Assembly: GCA_045601325.1 (NCBI GenBank)
Contig: JAZRZI010000005.1
Location: 1-44,595 of the forward strand
DNA: 44,595 nt
Origin: JAZRZI01 sp045601325
GTDB taxonomy: Bacteria; Bacillota_I; Bacilli_A; RFN20; CAG-826
Direction: 5' to 3'
This document shows, piece after piece, positions 23,173 through 30,832 of this stretch. The notes under the pieces were generated by a model. That model did no database searches, had not been told where the DNA came from, and saw only the letters and a program-made list of their open reading frames with translations. The translations under genes were made by a program, and so were the position numbers. Within the stretch, counting starts at the first letter, position 1. The number at the start of each line of letters is the position of its first letter.

Positions 23173-24825
23173 ATGGCTATGAACGCGAAAGAATTCAAAG
23201 AAGCTCTTGAAATGATTGAAGCTGCTAAAGGCATTAAGCAAGAAGTCATCATTGCAGCTTTAAAAGAAGCATTAATCAAGGGTTTCAAAAAACAATTAGG
23301 AGCAGACGATGCAATTGTTGAAGTAGATATCGACATTGAAAATGGTATTTCTATGTACAACATCAAACACATTGTTAAAGAAGTTGAAGATGATGTGCTT
23401 GAAATCGAATTAGCTGACGCAAAAGCATACAATTCTAATTACAAAATTGGTGATGATTGCAAAATACCTGCAAGTGTCGATGACATGAAAAAGCAAACTG
23501 CAATGTCCATTAAATCTATATGGAAACAAAAATTTGCAGAAGCTGAAAAAGAAGTTGTGCGCGCAAACTTTGCTGACAAAATGCAAACAATGGTCACTGG
23601 TAGAGTTGAAAGATCAGACGATAAGGGTGTGACTATCAATATTGGACGTAACACAGTTTATCTTCCAAGAAGCAAAATGATTGGTGATGAATCATTCTTA
23701 CCTGGTGATACAATTCGTATTTATGTCGCTGGTGTCGACAGCGAAGGCAAAAATGGCGCAAGAGTGGATGTTACTCGTGCTGATGAAGGTTTCTTACGTT
23801 GCCTATTCAATGAAGAAATTAGAGAAATCTATGATGGAACAATTTCCATTAAGGCTATTGCACGTCAAGCTGGTGAAAAGAGCAAGGTCGCTGTTTATAG
23901 TTCTAATCCAGATGTTGATCCTGCTGGCTCATGTATTGGCCAAAATGGTTCGCGTATACAAAAGATTGTCAGCCAATTAGGCAATGGCAATGCAAACAAA
24001 GAAAAGATTGATATAATTGCTTGGAGCGAAAACCCAGGTTTATATGTCATGGAAGCTTTAAAACCTGCACGTATTGCTGGTGTAAGTTTTGATGCTGAAA
24101 CAAAGAAAGCTACCGCCATCGTCGAAGACGATTCCTTAACAACCGCTATTGGTCGTAAAGGTGTTAACGTTCGTTTAGCAGCCAAATTAACACAATTAAA
24201 AATTGATGTTATTAAGAAATCAGACGCTCTTGAACAAGGTATTGAATATCAAACATTCGAAGAACTCAACGCTGAAGAAATTGAAAGACGTGAGAAAGCT
24301 AAAGAAGAAGCAAGACTTGCTCAATATCAAGCATTCAAGGCTTCTACTGAAGTTTTACCTGGGCTTCCTGATGGTTATGTTGCTCCTCAAGAACGTGTTT
24401 ATGAAGATGAAAAGAATGACTTTGATGAAGTCCTCGAAACAAAAGTTGAAGAAGAAGTCGTACTTGAATCCGCTTCAGTTATTGAAACTGTTAAAGAAGA
24501 ACCTAAGGCCGAAGAAAAACCAGCTGAAGATGTCAAGACTGTTAAGACTACAATCACTTTAAGCGAACTCGAAAAGACTCTTGAAGATGATAAGAAAGGT
24601 TCTAAACAAAGCGGCCGCAAATCTTATAACAAGAAAAAGAATAAAGACGAGGAAGAAGATGAAGCAACTCCAGTCATCTCCCGTGATCCGAGTCAAAATA
24701 TGTCAATTTACACAGAAGAAGAACTTCGTGAAATCGAAGCCGAAGAATCTGAAGACGATTACGAAGAAGATGAAGAAGACGTCGATTATGACGAATACGA
24801 CGATTACTACGACGATAATAAATAA
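23173..24825 (+). CDS. nusA: Transcription elongation/termination factor NusA
   Basis: NusA binds RNA polymerase and nascent RNA to control pausing and termination. The first 370 residues hold the N-terminal domain (1-120), the S1 domain (about 135-200, VTGRVERSDDKGVTINIG) and two KH domains (NPDVDPAGSCIGQNGSRIQ and TTAIGRKGVNVRLAAKLT). The remaining 180 residues form an unusual glutamate- and aspartate-rich tail, with a lysine patch near 475-490 and a very acidic end of repeated D, E and Y. No helical acidic-repeat domain is recognisable. A GGAG site precedes it. Its TAA overlaps the ylxR ATG. Confidence 0.95.
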   Translation: MAMNAKEFKEALEMIEAAKGIKQEVIIAALKEALIKGFKKQLGADDAIVEVDIDIENGISMYNIKHIVKEVEDDVLEIELADAKAYNSNYKIGDDCKIPASVDDMKKQTAMSIKSIWKQKFAEAEKEVVRANFADKMQTMVTGRVERSDDKGVTINIGRNTVYLPRSKMIGDESFLPGDTIRIYVAGVDSEGKNGARVDVTRADEGFLRCLFNEEIREIYDGTISIKAIARQAGEKSKVAVYSSNPDVDPAGSCIGQNGSRIQKIVSQLGNGNANKEKIDIIAWSENPGLYVMEALKPARIAGVSFDAETKKATAIVEDDSLTTAIGRKGVNVRLAAKLTQLKIDVIKKSDALEQGIEYQTFEELNAEEIERREKAKEEARLAQYQAFKASTEVLPGLPDGYVAPQERVYEDEKNDFDEVLETKVEEEVVLESASVIETVKEEPKAEEKPAEDVKTVKTTITLSELEKTLEDDKKGSKQSGRKSYNKKKNKDEEEDEATPVISRDPSQNMSIYTEEELREIEAEESEDDYEEDEEDVDYDEYDDYYDDNK

Positions 24826-25073
24826 TGGATTCTGTTCAAAGAATTTGTATCGTTACACGTCGTAAACTCGATCGTACTGAATTGCTTCGTATTGTAAAAA
24901 CTCCTATAGGAGAAATTAAAATCGACCTATCTTTTAAAGAGCAAGGTCGTGGTGCATATGTTACCAAAAGTAAGGAATGCATCGAATTATTAATTAAAAG
25001 AAAACTTCTTAATAGAGCGCTTAGATGTGATATTCCAAGCGCCTTCTATGAAGAACTTAGAAATTTATTTTAA
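24825..25073 (+). CDS. ylxR: RNA-binding protein YlxR
   Basis: The 82-residue product has the YlxR (DUF448) pattern: R-x-C-x-x-T-R near the start (QRICIVTRRKL) and GRGAYV in the middle. It is a small RNA-binding protein always found between nusA and infB. Its ATG shares an A with the nusA TAA (TAATG), so translation is coupled. The ylxQ gene (an L7Ae-like protein) that often follows is missing here. Confidence 0.92.
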   Translation: MDSVQRICIVTRRKLDRTELLRIVKTPIGEIKIDLSFKEQGRGAYVTKSKECIELLIKRKLLNRALRCDIPSAFYEELRNLF

Positions 25074-25091
25074 AGAAAGAAGGTGTTGATT

Positions 25092-26936
25092 ATGGGAAAC
25101 AAAAATTATAACAAAAAAGATTTTAACGAACGTCAAACTAATGTATCTACAAAATATAATGCAGATAAAGTTAAAACTAAAGTCAATGGTGGCGTATTTA
25201 CCTATACTGGTGCTATAAGTGTTTCCGAATTGTCCAAATCTTTAAATGTTCCTGTAGGAGATATTATCAAATTCCTTTTCCTTCAAGGAAAGATGATTAC
25301 CATCAACACTGTTTTGGATGATGAACTTATTGGTTTAGTTTGTTTAGAATTTGGTTACGATTTCGAAAAGAAGGAAGTTGTTGCAGCTGAAAACTTTGAA
25401 GAACTTGTTATCAACGACGATCCAAGCAAACTAAAACCAAGACCTGCTGTTGTGACAATCATGGGCCATGTTGACCATGGTAAAACAACACTTATTGATG
25501 CAATTAGAAATTCTAAGCTTGCTGAAGCTGAATTCGGTGGCATTTCACAAGAAATTGGTGCTTATCAAAAAGAAATTGATGGCCAAAAGATTACATTTAT
25601 CGATACTCCTGGACACGAAGCCTTTACCGCAATGCGTTCAAGAGGTGCTTCAGTTACTGATATTGTCGTTTTAGTTGTTGCAGCAGATGATGGTGTTATG
25701 CCTCAAACTATTGAAGCTATTGATCACGCTAAAGCGGCTAATGTTCCAATCATTGTTGCTATTAATAAGATGGATAAACCAGGTGTAGACCCTGATAGAG
25801 TCAAAAATGAATTAATGCAACATGATGTTATCGCTGAAGAATATGGCGGTGATTGTATTACTGTTGAAATTTCTGCAAAGCAGAAAAAGAATATCGATGG
25901 TTTATTAGAAGCTATCCTTCTTGTCGCAGAAATGAAGGAACTTAAAGCTAACCCTGATAGATATGCTATGGGCACAGTTTTGGAAGCTAAACTTGATAAA
26001 AATGAAGGTCCAAAAGCTACTTTATTGGTACAAAATGGTACCTTAAAGGAAGGCGATTTCCTTGTTGTTGGTACTTCATATGGTAAAGCTAGAAGAATGA
26101 CAAACGAATACAAACGTATCGTTAATGAAGCGTTGCCAAGCACACCTGTTTCTGTTATTGGTTTGGGTGAAGTTCCAGAAGCTGGTGATAGATTTATGGC
26201 TTTCTCTTTAGAATCTGAAGCCAAAGAAATTGCAAATAAACGTAAACTTAATAAAGATGAAAAGGACAGAAACGCAACATCTGCAGCATCTTTAGATGAT
26301 TTGTTTGCAAGAGCTAAAGAAGGATCTATTCAAAATATTAACCTTATAATCAAAGCTGATTCTGCTGGATCCGCTGAAGCTGTTAAGAGTTCTTTAGAAA
26401 AACTAACAACTGATGATATTAAAGTTAATATCGTTCGTGCAACTAGTGGCGCAATCACTGAAAGTGATGTATTGCTTGCCAGTGCATCTAACGCAATCAT
26501 TTATGGTTTTAATGTCAGACCTGATGCACGTACTAGAGCAAAAGCTGAAGAAGAAAAAGTCGAAATTAGATTACATAGAATCATTTATGCTTTAATTGAA
26601 GAGATTCAAGCTGCTATGAAAGGTATGCTTGCTCCAACATTTGTTGAAAAAGTTAACGGTCAAGCTGAAATTAGACGTTTATTTAAAGTTAGCAAGATTG
26701 GCACGATCGCTGGATGTATGGTCATCGATGGTGTCATTAAAAACGCAAGTGCTGTTCGTGTAATTCGTGATGGTATTGTTATCTACGAAGGCAAACTCGC
26801 ATCATTACAAAGAGAAAAAGACTCTGTTAAGGAAGTCAAAGCAGGATTTGAATGCGGTATGTTAGTTGAAAACTTCAATGATATTAAAGAAAATGACATT
26901 ATCGAATCATACGAAATGGTTGAGGACAATAAATAA
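25092..26936 (+). CDS. infB: Translation initiation factor IF-2
   Basis: IF-2 is the GTPase that places fMet-tRNA on the 30S subunit. I place the start at the ATG at 25092, after AAGGTG; a GTG nine bases upstream overlaps that site. At 614 residues it is a short form with a reduced N-terminal region, still including an IF2_N-like segment (VSELSKSLNVPVGDIIKFLF). The G domain has GHVDHGKT at 125-132, DTPGHE and NKMD. Domains II-IV follow in normal order, ending with the tRNA-binding C2 barrel. Short forms are common in small genomes. Its stop overlaps the rbfA start. Confidence 0.97.
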   Translation: MGNKNYNKKDFNERQTNVSTKYNADKVKTKVNGGVFTYTGAISVSELSKSLNVPVGDIIKFLFLQGKMITINTVLDDELIGLVCLEFGYDFEKKEVVAAENFEELVINDDPSKLKPRPAVVTIMGHVDHGKTTLIDAIRNSKLAEAEFGGISQEIGAYQKEIDGQKITFIDTPGHEAFTAMRSRGASVTDIVVLVVAADDGVMPQTIEAIDHAKAANVPIIVAINKMDKPGVDPDRVKNELMQHDVIAEEYGGDCITVEISAKQKKNIDGLLEAILLVAEMKELKANPDRYAMGTVLEAKLDKNEGPKATLLVQNGTLKEGDFLVVGTSYGKARRMTNEYKRIVNEALPSTPVSVIGLGEVPEAGDRFMAFSLESEAKEIANKRKLNKDEKDRNATSAASLDDLFARAKEGSIQNINLIIKADSAGSAEAVKSSLEKLTTDDIKVNIVRATSGAITESDVLLASASNAIIYGFNVRPDARTRAKAEEEKVEIRLHRIIYALIEEIQAAMKGMLAPTFVEKVNGQAEIRRLFKVSKIGTIAGCMVIDGVIKNASAVRVIRDGIVIYEGKLASLQREKDSVKEVKAGFECGMLVENFNDIKENDIIESYEMVEDNK

Positions 26937-27271
26937 TGGCTAATAAACAAGAAAGAATTGCGGCTATTATTCGCAAGAATATAGCGGAAATCATTCAGTT
27001 CGAATTAAAAAATCCTCATCTTGGTTTCGTAACAATTCCTGAAGTTAAAGTCAGTAGTGACTTCAGCTATGCAAAAGTTTATGTCTCTTTTATTAAAGAT
27101 GATGAAATAAAAGAAGGAATGGAAACATTAGAAAAATCTAAAGGTTTCATTCGCACATGTTTATCTAAAAAAATGGATACACGTAGAGTACCTGAAATTT
27201 CATTCGTTTTAGATGAAGGATTTAAAAGAGAAGAAAGAATCAACGAACTTCTTAATAATTCAAAAAAATAA
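26936..27271 (+). CDS. rbfA: Ribosome-binding factor A
   Basis: RbfA helps mature the 16S rRNA 5' end. The 111-residue KH-like protein opens with a KQERIAAIIRKNIAEIIQFELKNPHLGFVTIPEVKVSSDFSYAKVYVS-type pattern and ends with the F-x-x-D-E-G-F-K-R segment, all typical. Its ATG overlaps the infB TAA as TAATG. A strong hairpin terminator begins with its stop codon, and the conserved operon is broken after this gene by a leftward gene. Confidence 0.95.
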   Translation: MANKQERIAAIIRKNIAEIIQFELKNPHLGFVTIPEVKVSSDFSYAKVYVSFIKDDEIKEGMETLEKSKGFIRTCLSKKMDTRRVPEISFVLDEGFKREERINELLNNSKK

Positions 27272-27294
27272 AGTGTGCTTTAGCACACTTTTTT
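27271..27294. terminator. Bidirectional terminator between rbfA and the TtcA-like gene
   Basis: AAGTGTGC (27271-27278) and GCACACTT (27283-27290) form a perfect 8-bp stem with a TTTA loop. T-runs follow on both strands. The stop codon of the leftward gene is the loop, so its last codons (VC) lie in the stem. Confidence 0.9.
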
Positions 27295-28467
27295 CATACT
27301 GATATGTTTTATACCAGCTTCATAGAATGTTTCACCGTACTCTATAAACCCTATTTTCTTATACATTTCTAATAAATGGTATTGAGCATTTAATTTTACT
27401 TCACAAGGATTATTTTTTGCCATCAACATATCTGTTAAGAATTTTACCGCTTCACTTGCATAGCCTTTATGTCGGTATTCTTTGAGAATAGCTAAACGTT
27501 CTAATTTTGTATCTCTATTGAACTGTCTATATCTAATTGTTCCGATTGGAGTTTCGTTTATAGTTATTAAATAGTTTTTAGCTTCCTTTTCTTCTCTAAG
27601 AACAAATTCATCTTCACGCTTGATATTTTGCTCATTAATAAAAACAACGTGTCTGATTTCGCTCATAATCATATAATCTTCCGCAGTAATTACTGGTTTT
27701 AAGCACAAACCATTTTGATTTATCTTAAGATATATTTCTTTTCCCCAAATATCTTCTGTCTCGTAATTAGAAAGCATTGATAAGAAACTCTCTTTTGAAA
27801 CTGGATATTTTTTATATATGTCCTCTAAAAGATTTTTAATATCTTCTCGTGTTGTGTTTTTGTCAGCAGGGCAACACGAAGAACTAATTGGAAGATTTTG
27901 CTCTTTAACCAATTTTTTGATATCATTTTCTCTCACAAGTATTAATGGTCTTATAAACTCAATGTCCGCTCTTTCTAGGTGCATTTTTGGTGAGAATGTT
28001 GCGATTCTTGCGCCATAAATTGTATTCATAATATATGTTTCTATTGCATCATCAGCATGGTGTGCAAAAGCTACTTTGTTATAACCCAACTCTTTTGCTA
28101 CTTTATTAATAGCGGCTTTTTTCATTCGTGAGCAAATAGAGCAAGGCAAATGTCTTGAATCTTTTTGCTGTATTTTCAAAATTTTATAGACATCTTTATT
28201 GTCCGAAACAATCAAATTTAGACCTAACGATTTGCAAAATTCTTTCATTGGAGTCGGATCAAATCCAGGAAAACCTAAATCTAAAATTACTGGTTGTATG
28301 ACAAAATCAGTATGTGAAAACTTTTGATATAATGAAAGTGAGTAGGTTAATGCAACGCTATCTTTTCCTCCGGATAAACCGACTACAATTTTATCCCCAT
28401 GATTAATGAGATTATAGGTTTGATCCGCTCTTCTTATACACGCTAATATTGTTCGAATTGCTTTCAT
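27280..28467 (-). CDS. TtcA-like tRNA thiolase fused to a GNAT acetyltransferase
   Basis: The N-terminal 240 residues match TtcA, which thiolates cytidine 32 of tRNA with ATP and an iron-sulfur cluster. The PP-loop SGGKDS is at 32-37, cysteines 109 and 112 form PCSIC, and CC at 198-199 (SSCCPAD) supplies the third ligand. The C-terminal 145 residues form a complete GNAT domain of the YjcF/ElaA type: VVFINEQNIKREDEF, LERLAILKEYRHKGYASEAV (acetyl-CoA site) and LNAQYHLLEMYKKIGF. Stand-alone TtcA is about 300 residues; this protein has 395. The gene lies leftward inside the rbfA-truB operon. TATAAT is nine bases before the ATG, so the mRNA is probably leaderless. Confidence 0.85.
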   Translation of the reverse strand: MKAIRTILACIRRADQTYNLINHGDKIVVGLSGGKDSVALTYSLSLYQKFSHTDFVIQPVILDLGFPGFDPTPMKEFCKSLGLNLIVSDNKDVYKILKIQQKDSRHLPCSICSRMKKAAINKVAKELGYNKVAFAHHADDAIETYIMNTIYGARIATFSPKMHLERADIEFIRPLILVRENDIKKLVKEQNLPISSSCCPADKNTTREDIKNLLEDIYKKYPVSKESFLSMLSNYETEDIWGKEIYLKINQNGLCLKPVITAEDYMIMSEIRHVVFINEQNIKREDEFVLREEKEAKNYLITINETPIGTIRYRQFNRDTKLERLAILKEYRHKGYASEAVKFLTDMLMAKNNPCEVKLNAQYHLLEMYKKIGFIEYGETFYEAGIKHISMKKVC

Positions 28468-28476
28468 TGTGGTTTC

Positions 28477-28504
28477 ATTATATTATCTTAATAGATAATT
28501 ACAA
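28477..28504 (-). promoter_or_regulatory. Promoter of the TtcA-GNAT gene (leaderless)
   Basis: On the minus strand TTGTAA (28504-28499) and TATAAT (28482-28477) are separated by 16 bases, and the ATG follows after nine bases. The same 40 bases must also contain the truB promoter on the other strand (GATAAT 28494-28499 or TATTAT 28481-28486), so the two promoters overlap. Confidence 0.7.
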
Positions 28505-28506
28505 GT

Positions 28507-29352
28507 ATGAATGGATTTTTACTTATTGATAAGCCTGCTTCTTGGACATCTAGGGATGTGTGCAATCGCATACAACATCTTTTCCATACAAAAAAAGTTG
28601 GACACACTGGAACACTAGATCCTTTTGCCACTGGTTTGCTTATTGTTACTCTCGGTAATGCAACTAAAGCAGGATTATATCTAGAGAACGAAGATAAGGA
28701 ATACATTGCAGAGTTAAAGCTTGGAACTAAGACATCTACTGGTGATTTTACAGGTGATGTTTTAGAAGAAAAACAAGTGCCAAATTTAACCATAAATGAT
28801 ATAGAATGTGCTTTGAAATCTTTAGAGGGGAAACAAATTCAAATTCCTCCTATGACAAGCGCAAGACATTACAAAGGCCAACAATTATATAAACTCGCCC
28901 ATAAAGGTATCACTGTTGAAAGAGATGGCAAAGAAATTACTGTTTATAAAATATGTTTAATTTCATATGAAAACAACATCTTAAAATTTAAAACAACCGT
29001 TTCTAAAGGAACATATATAAGAGTCCTTGGCGAAGATATCGCTATGAAACTTGGAACATATGGAAATTTGATTAACCTACGTAGAACAAAAATTGGTGGA
29101 ACATCAGTTGAAGATTCAATTAGTTTAGATTTAGTGAATGAATCTAATTTAAAAAACATTGTTCCGTTTTTAGAAAAAGCTTATAAAACATTTGTCGTAG
29201 ATCGTGATTTAGAAAAAAAGATTAAAGCGGGCTTGAGCTTACGATTAGATACAATTGAAAATCTAGTCTTTTTTAAAAATCAAGATGATTGTCCGTTAGC
29301 AATTTATGAAAGAAATGGCGAAACATACAAATGCAAAAGAGGATTATGGTAA
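28507..29352 (+). CDS. truB: tRNA pseudouridine(55) synthase
   Basis: TruB makes pseudouridine 55 in the T-loop of tRNAs. The 281-residue protein opens with NGFLLIDKPASWTSRDV and has VGHTGTLDPFATGLL, whose aspartate is the nucleophile. It then carries the Y-K-G-Q-Q-x-Y-K-L-A-H-K-G block and GTYIRVLGEDI. A short C-terminal PUA-like end follows. No Shine-Dalgarno site precedes the ATG, and a -10 box lies seven or more bases upstream. The ribF ATG begins one base after its stop. Confidence 0.95.
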   Translation: MNGFLLIDKPASWTSRDVCNRIQHLFHTKKVGHTGTLDPFATGLLIVTLGNATKAGLYLENEDKEYIAELKLGTKTSTGDFTGDVLEEKQVPNLTINDIECALKSLEGKQIQIPPMTSARHYKGQQLYKLAHKGITVERDGKEITVYKICLISYENNILKFKTTVSKGTYIRVLGEDIAMKLGTYGNLINLRRTKIGGTSVEDSISLDLVNESNLKNIVPFLEKAYKTFVVDRDLEKKIKAGLSLRLDTIENLVFFKNQDDCPLAIYERNGETYKCKRGLW

Positions 29353-29353
29353 G

Positions 29354-30268
29354 ATGAAAACCTATTATTTTGATTGTCAGTCTGTACCACATATAAAAGA
29401 CACTTTCTCTTTGTGCCTTGGGTATTTTGATGGCGTTCATATTGGGCATCAAAAAATGATTGCTCAAAGTAAAAATGAAGGTTATAAAACAGCATTGTTA
29501 ACTTTTGATGTGAATCCGCTTTTAACTTTGGGGAAAATCGAAAATGACGTTTATTTAACTTCCTTAAAAGATAAAGAGGAAATTCTTTTAAAGTTGGGTG
29601 TTGATTACCTTTTTGTTTTGAAGTTTGATAAAAAATGTTCTGATTTAACTGACACCGAGTTTATTGAAAAAATTTTGCTCGCTATCAATCCTGAAGTCGT
29701 TTTTTGTGGCGAGGATTATTCATTTGGTAAAAATGGCAGTGGTGATGTGCAACTTTTAAGCAAATTTATAAAAACAATCATTGTCCCTTTTGTTAAAGTA
29801 GATGGAAGGAAAGTCTCTTCTTCAACTATTTTAGATTTAATTAAAAGCAATAAAATAGAGCAAGCTAATGCCTTATTAGGCCGTGAATATTCCATTAAAG
29901 GCACAATAGTTAAAGGTTTGCAAAACGGAAGAAATTTAGGATTTCCAACTGCTAATATAACTGGAAAAAATTATCTTTTGCCTGCCTGTGGAGTATATTA
30001 CACAAAAGTCCTATTAAATGGTGAAATTTATGATGGCATAACAAATGTTGGACGACACCCTTCAATTGATGTTTTAAATGAAGAAATTATAGAAACTCAT
30101 ATATTGAAGGCTAACGATATTGACCTTTATGGTAAAGATATTAATCTTTATTTTGTTAAAAAAATTAGAGATGAACAAAAATTTGATTCAAAAAATTCAC
30201 TTACAAATCAAATGCAAAAGGATAAAGAATTTGTTTTTAATTTGATTGAACGAAACAATAAAAAATAA
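29354..30268 (+). CDS. ribF: Bifunctional riboflavin kinase/FAD synthetase
   Basis: RibF makes FMN and FAD from riboflavin with ATP. I place the start at 29354 (MKTYYFD), one base after the truB stop; an upstream in-frame ATG at 29306 lies inside truB. The 304-residue product has the FAD synthetase half (LGYFDGVHIGHQKMI with the HxGH nucleotidyltransferase motif, then FCGEDYSFGKNGSGDV and VSSSTI). The riboflavin kinase half has KGLQNGRNLGFPTANI and THILKANDIDLYGKDI. The usual VSST(R/K)IR motif reads VSSSTILDL. Confidence 0.94.
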   Translation: MKTYYFDCQSVPHIKDTFSLCLGYFDGVHIGHQKMIAQSKNEGYKTALLTFDVNPLLTLGKIENDVYLTSLKDKEEILLKLGVDYLFVLKFDKKCSDLTDTEFIEKILLAINPEVVFCGEDYSFGKNGSGDVQLLSKFIKTIIVPFVKVDGRKVSSSTILDLIKSNKIEQANALLGREYSIKGTIVKGLQNGRNLGFPTANITGKNYLLPACGVYYTKVLLNGEIYDGITNVGRHPSIDVLNEEIIETHILKANDIDLYGKDINLYFVKKIRDEQKFDSKNSLTNQMQKDKEFVFNLIERNNKK

Positions 30269-30278
30269 ATTTATTTTT

Positions 30279-30306
30279 AAAGGGAAAAAATTCCCCTTTT
30301 TCTTTT
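30279..30306 (+). terminator. Terminator after ribF
   Basis: AAAGGGAA (30279-30286) pairs with TTCCCCTTT (30291-30299), with one bulged C, and a T-rich tract follows. Confidence 0.7.
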
Positions 30307-30354
30307 ATGAAAATATATTTTAATAAAAAGGTTTCATTTTTGTTAAAAAGAATA

Positions 30355-30443
30355 TATTATATTCACGGCGACTTTTGCTTAGTTTATCGATTCCTCAACG
30401 GTTTACCAGGCTTAAGTTAAGAACAAATAAGGAGGAACTTTCC
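30355..30443 (+). promoter_or_regulatory. rpsO leader, possible S15 autoregulatory RNA
   Basis: About 90 bases lie between AT-rich promoter-like sequence (TATTATAT near 30353) and the rpsO ATG. The middle has short inverted repeats, such as CCT...AGG around GGTTTACC and CTTA...TAAG. Bacillota rpsO leaders often fold into an S15-binding junction. I cannot fold it here, so this is a candidate from position and compactness. Confidence 0.4.
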
Positions 30444-30713
30444 ATGGCATTAACTAAGGAAAGAAAAGCTGAAATTGTTAAAAAGTTCGGTAAGAATGAA
30501 AAAGATACTGGTTCTGTTCAAGTTCAAGTAGCTCTTCTCACAGAACAAATTACAGCTTTAACAGCTCACTTGAAAGCAAACCACAAGGATGCTAATAGTA
30601 AGCGTAGCTTAATGATTCTCGTTGGTCAACGTCGTAGCTTATTAGACTATCTCGTTAAGACTGATCGTGAAGCATATCTTAAGCTCATTGTTGATCTTGG
30701 CTTACGTAAATAA
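30444..30713 (+). CDS. rpsO: 30S ribosomal protein S15
   Basis: S15 binds the central domain of 16S rRNA early in 30S assembly. The true start is the ATG at 30444, after a strong AAGGAGGAA; the 23 codons open upstream lie in the leader. The 89-residue length is exact for bacterial S15. It opens MALTKERKAEIVKKFG, has the GSVQVQVALLTEQI and H-x-K-D-x-x-S-K-R segments, and ends with VGQRRSLLDYL and LGLRK. It lies before pnp as in most bacteria, with a terminator between. Confidence 0.98.
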   Translation: MALTKERKAEIVKKFGKNEKDTGSVQVQVALLTEQITALTAHLKANHKDANSKRSLMILVGQRRSLLDYLVKTDREAYLKLIVDLGLRK

Positions 30714-30730
30714 CCAATATCAAATAAGGA

Positions 30731-30756
30731 AATCGCATATACGTGCGATTTTTTTA
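30731..30756 (+). terminator. Terminator after rpsO
   Basis: AATCGCA (30731-30737) pairs with TGCGATT (30744-30750), followed by a long T-run. Confidence 0.85.
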
Positions 30757-30768
30757 TTTAATAAAAAC

Positions 30769-30796
30769 TTGTAAAGATTTTATTAGATGCTAAAAT
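30769..30796 (+). promoter_or_regulatory. Promoter of pnp
   Basis: TTGTAA (30769-30774) and TAAAAT (30791-30796) are separated by 16 bases, and a leader of about 30 bases carries GAGGT. Confidence 0.6.
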
Positions 30797-30832
30797 TGTA
30801 GAGTATTAATTTTAAAAAAAGAGGTAAAACAA

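Noticed and set aside
30375..30443. Longer rpsO starting at 30375
   Set aside because: S15 is 89 residues and starts MALTKE; a strong AAGGAGG precedes the ATG at 30444.
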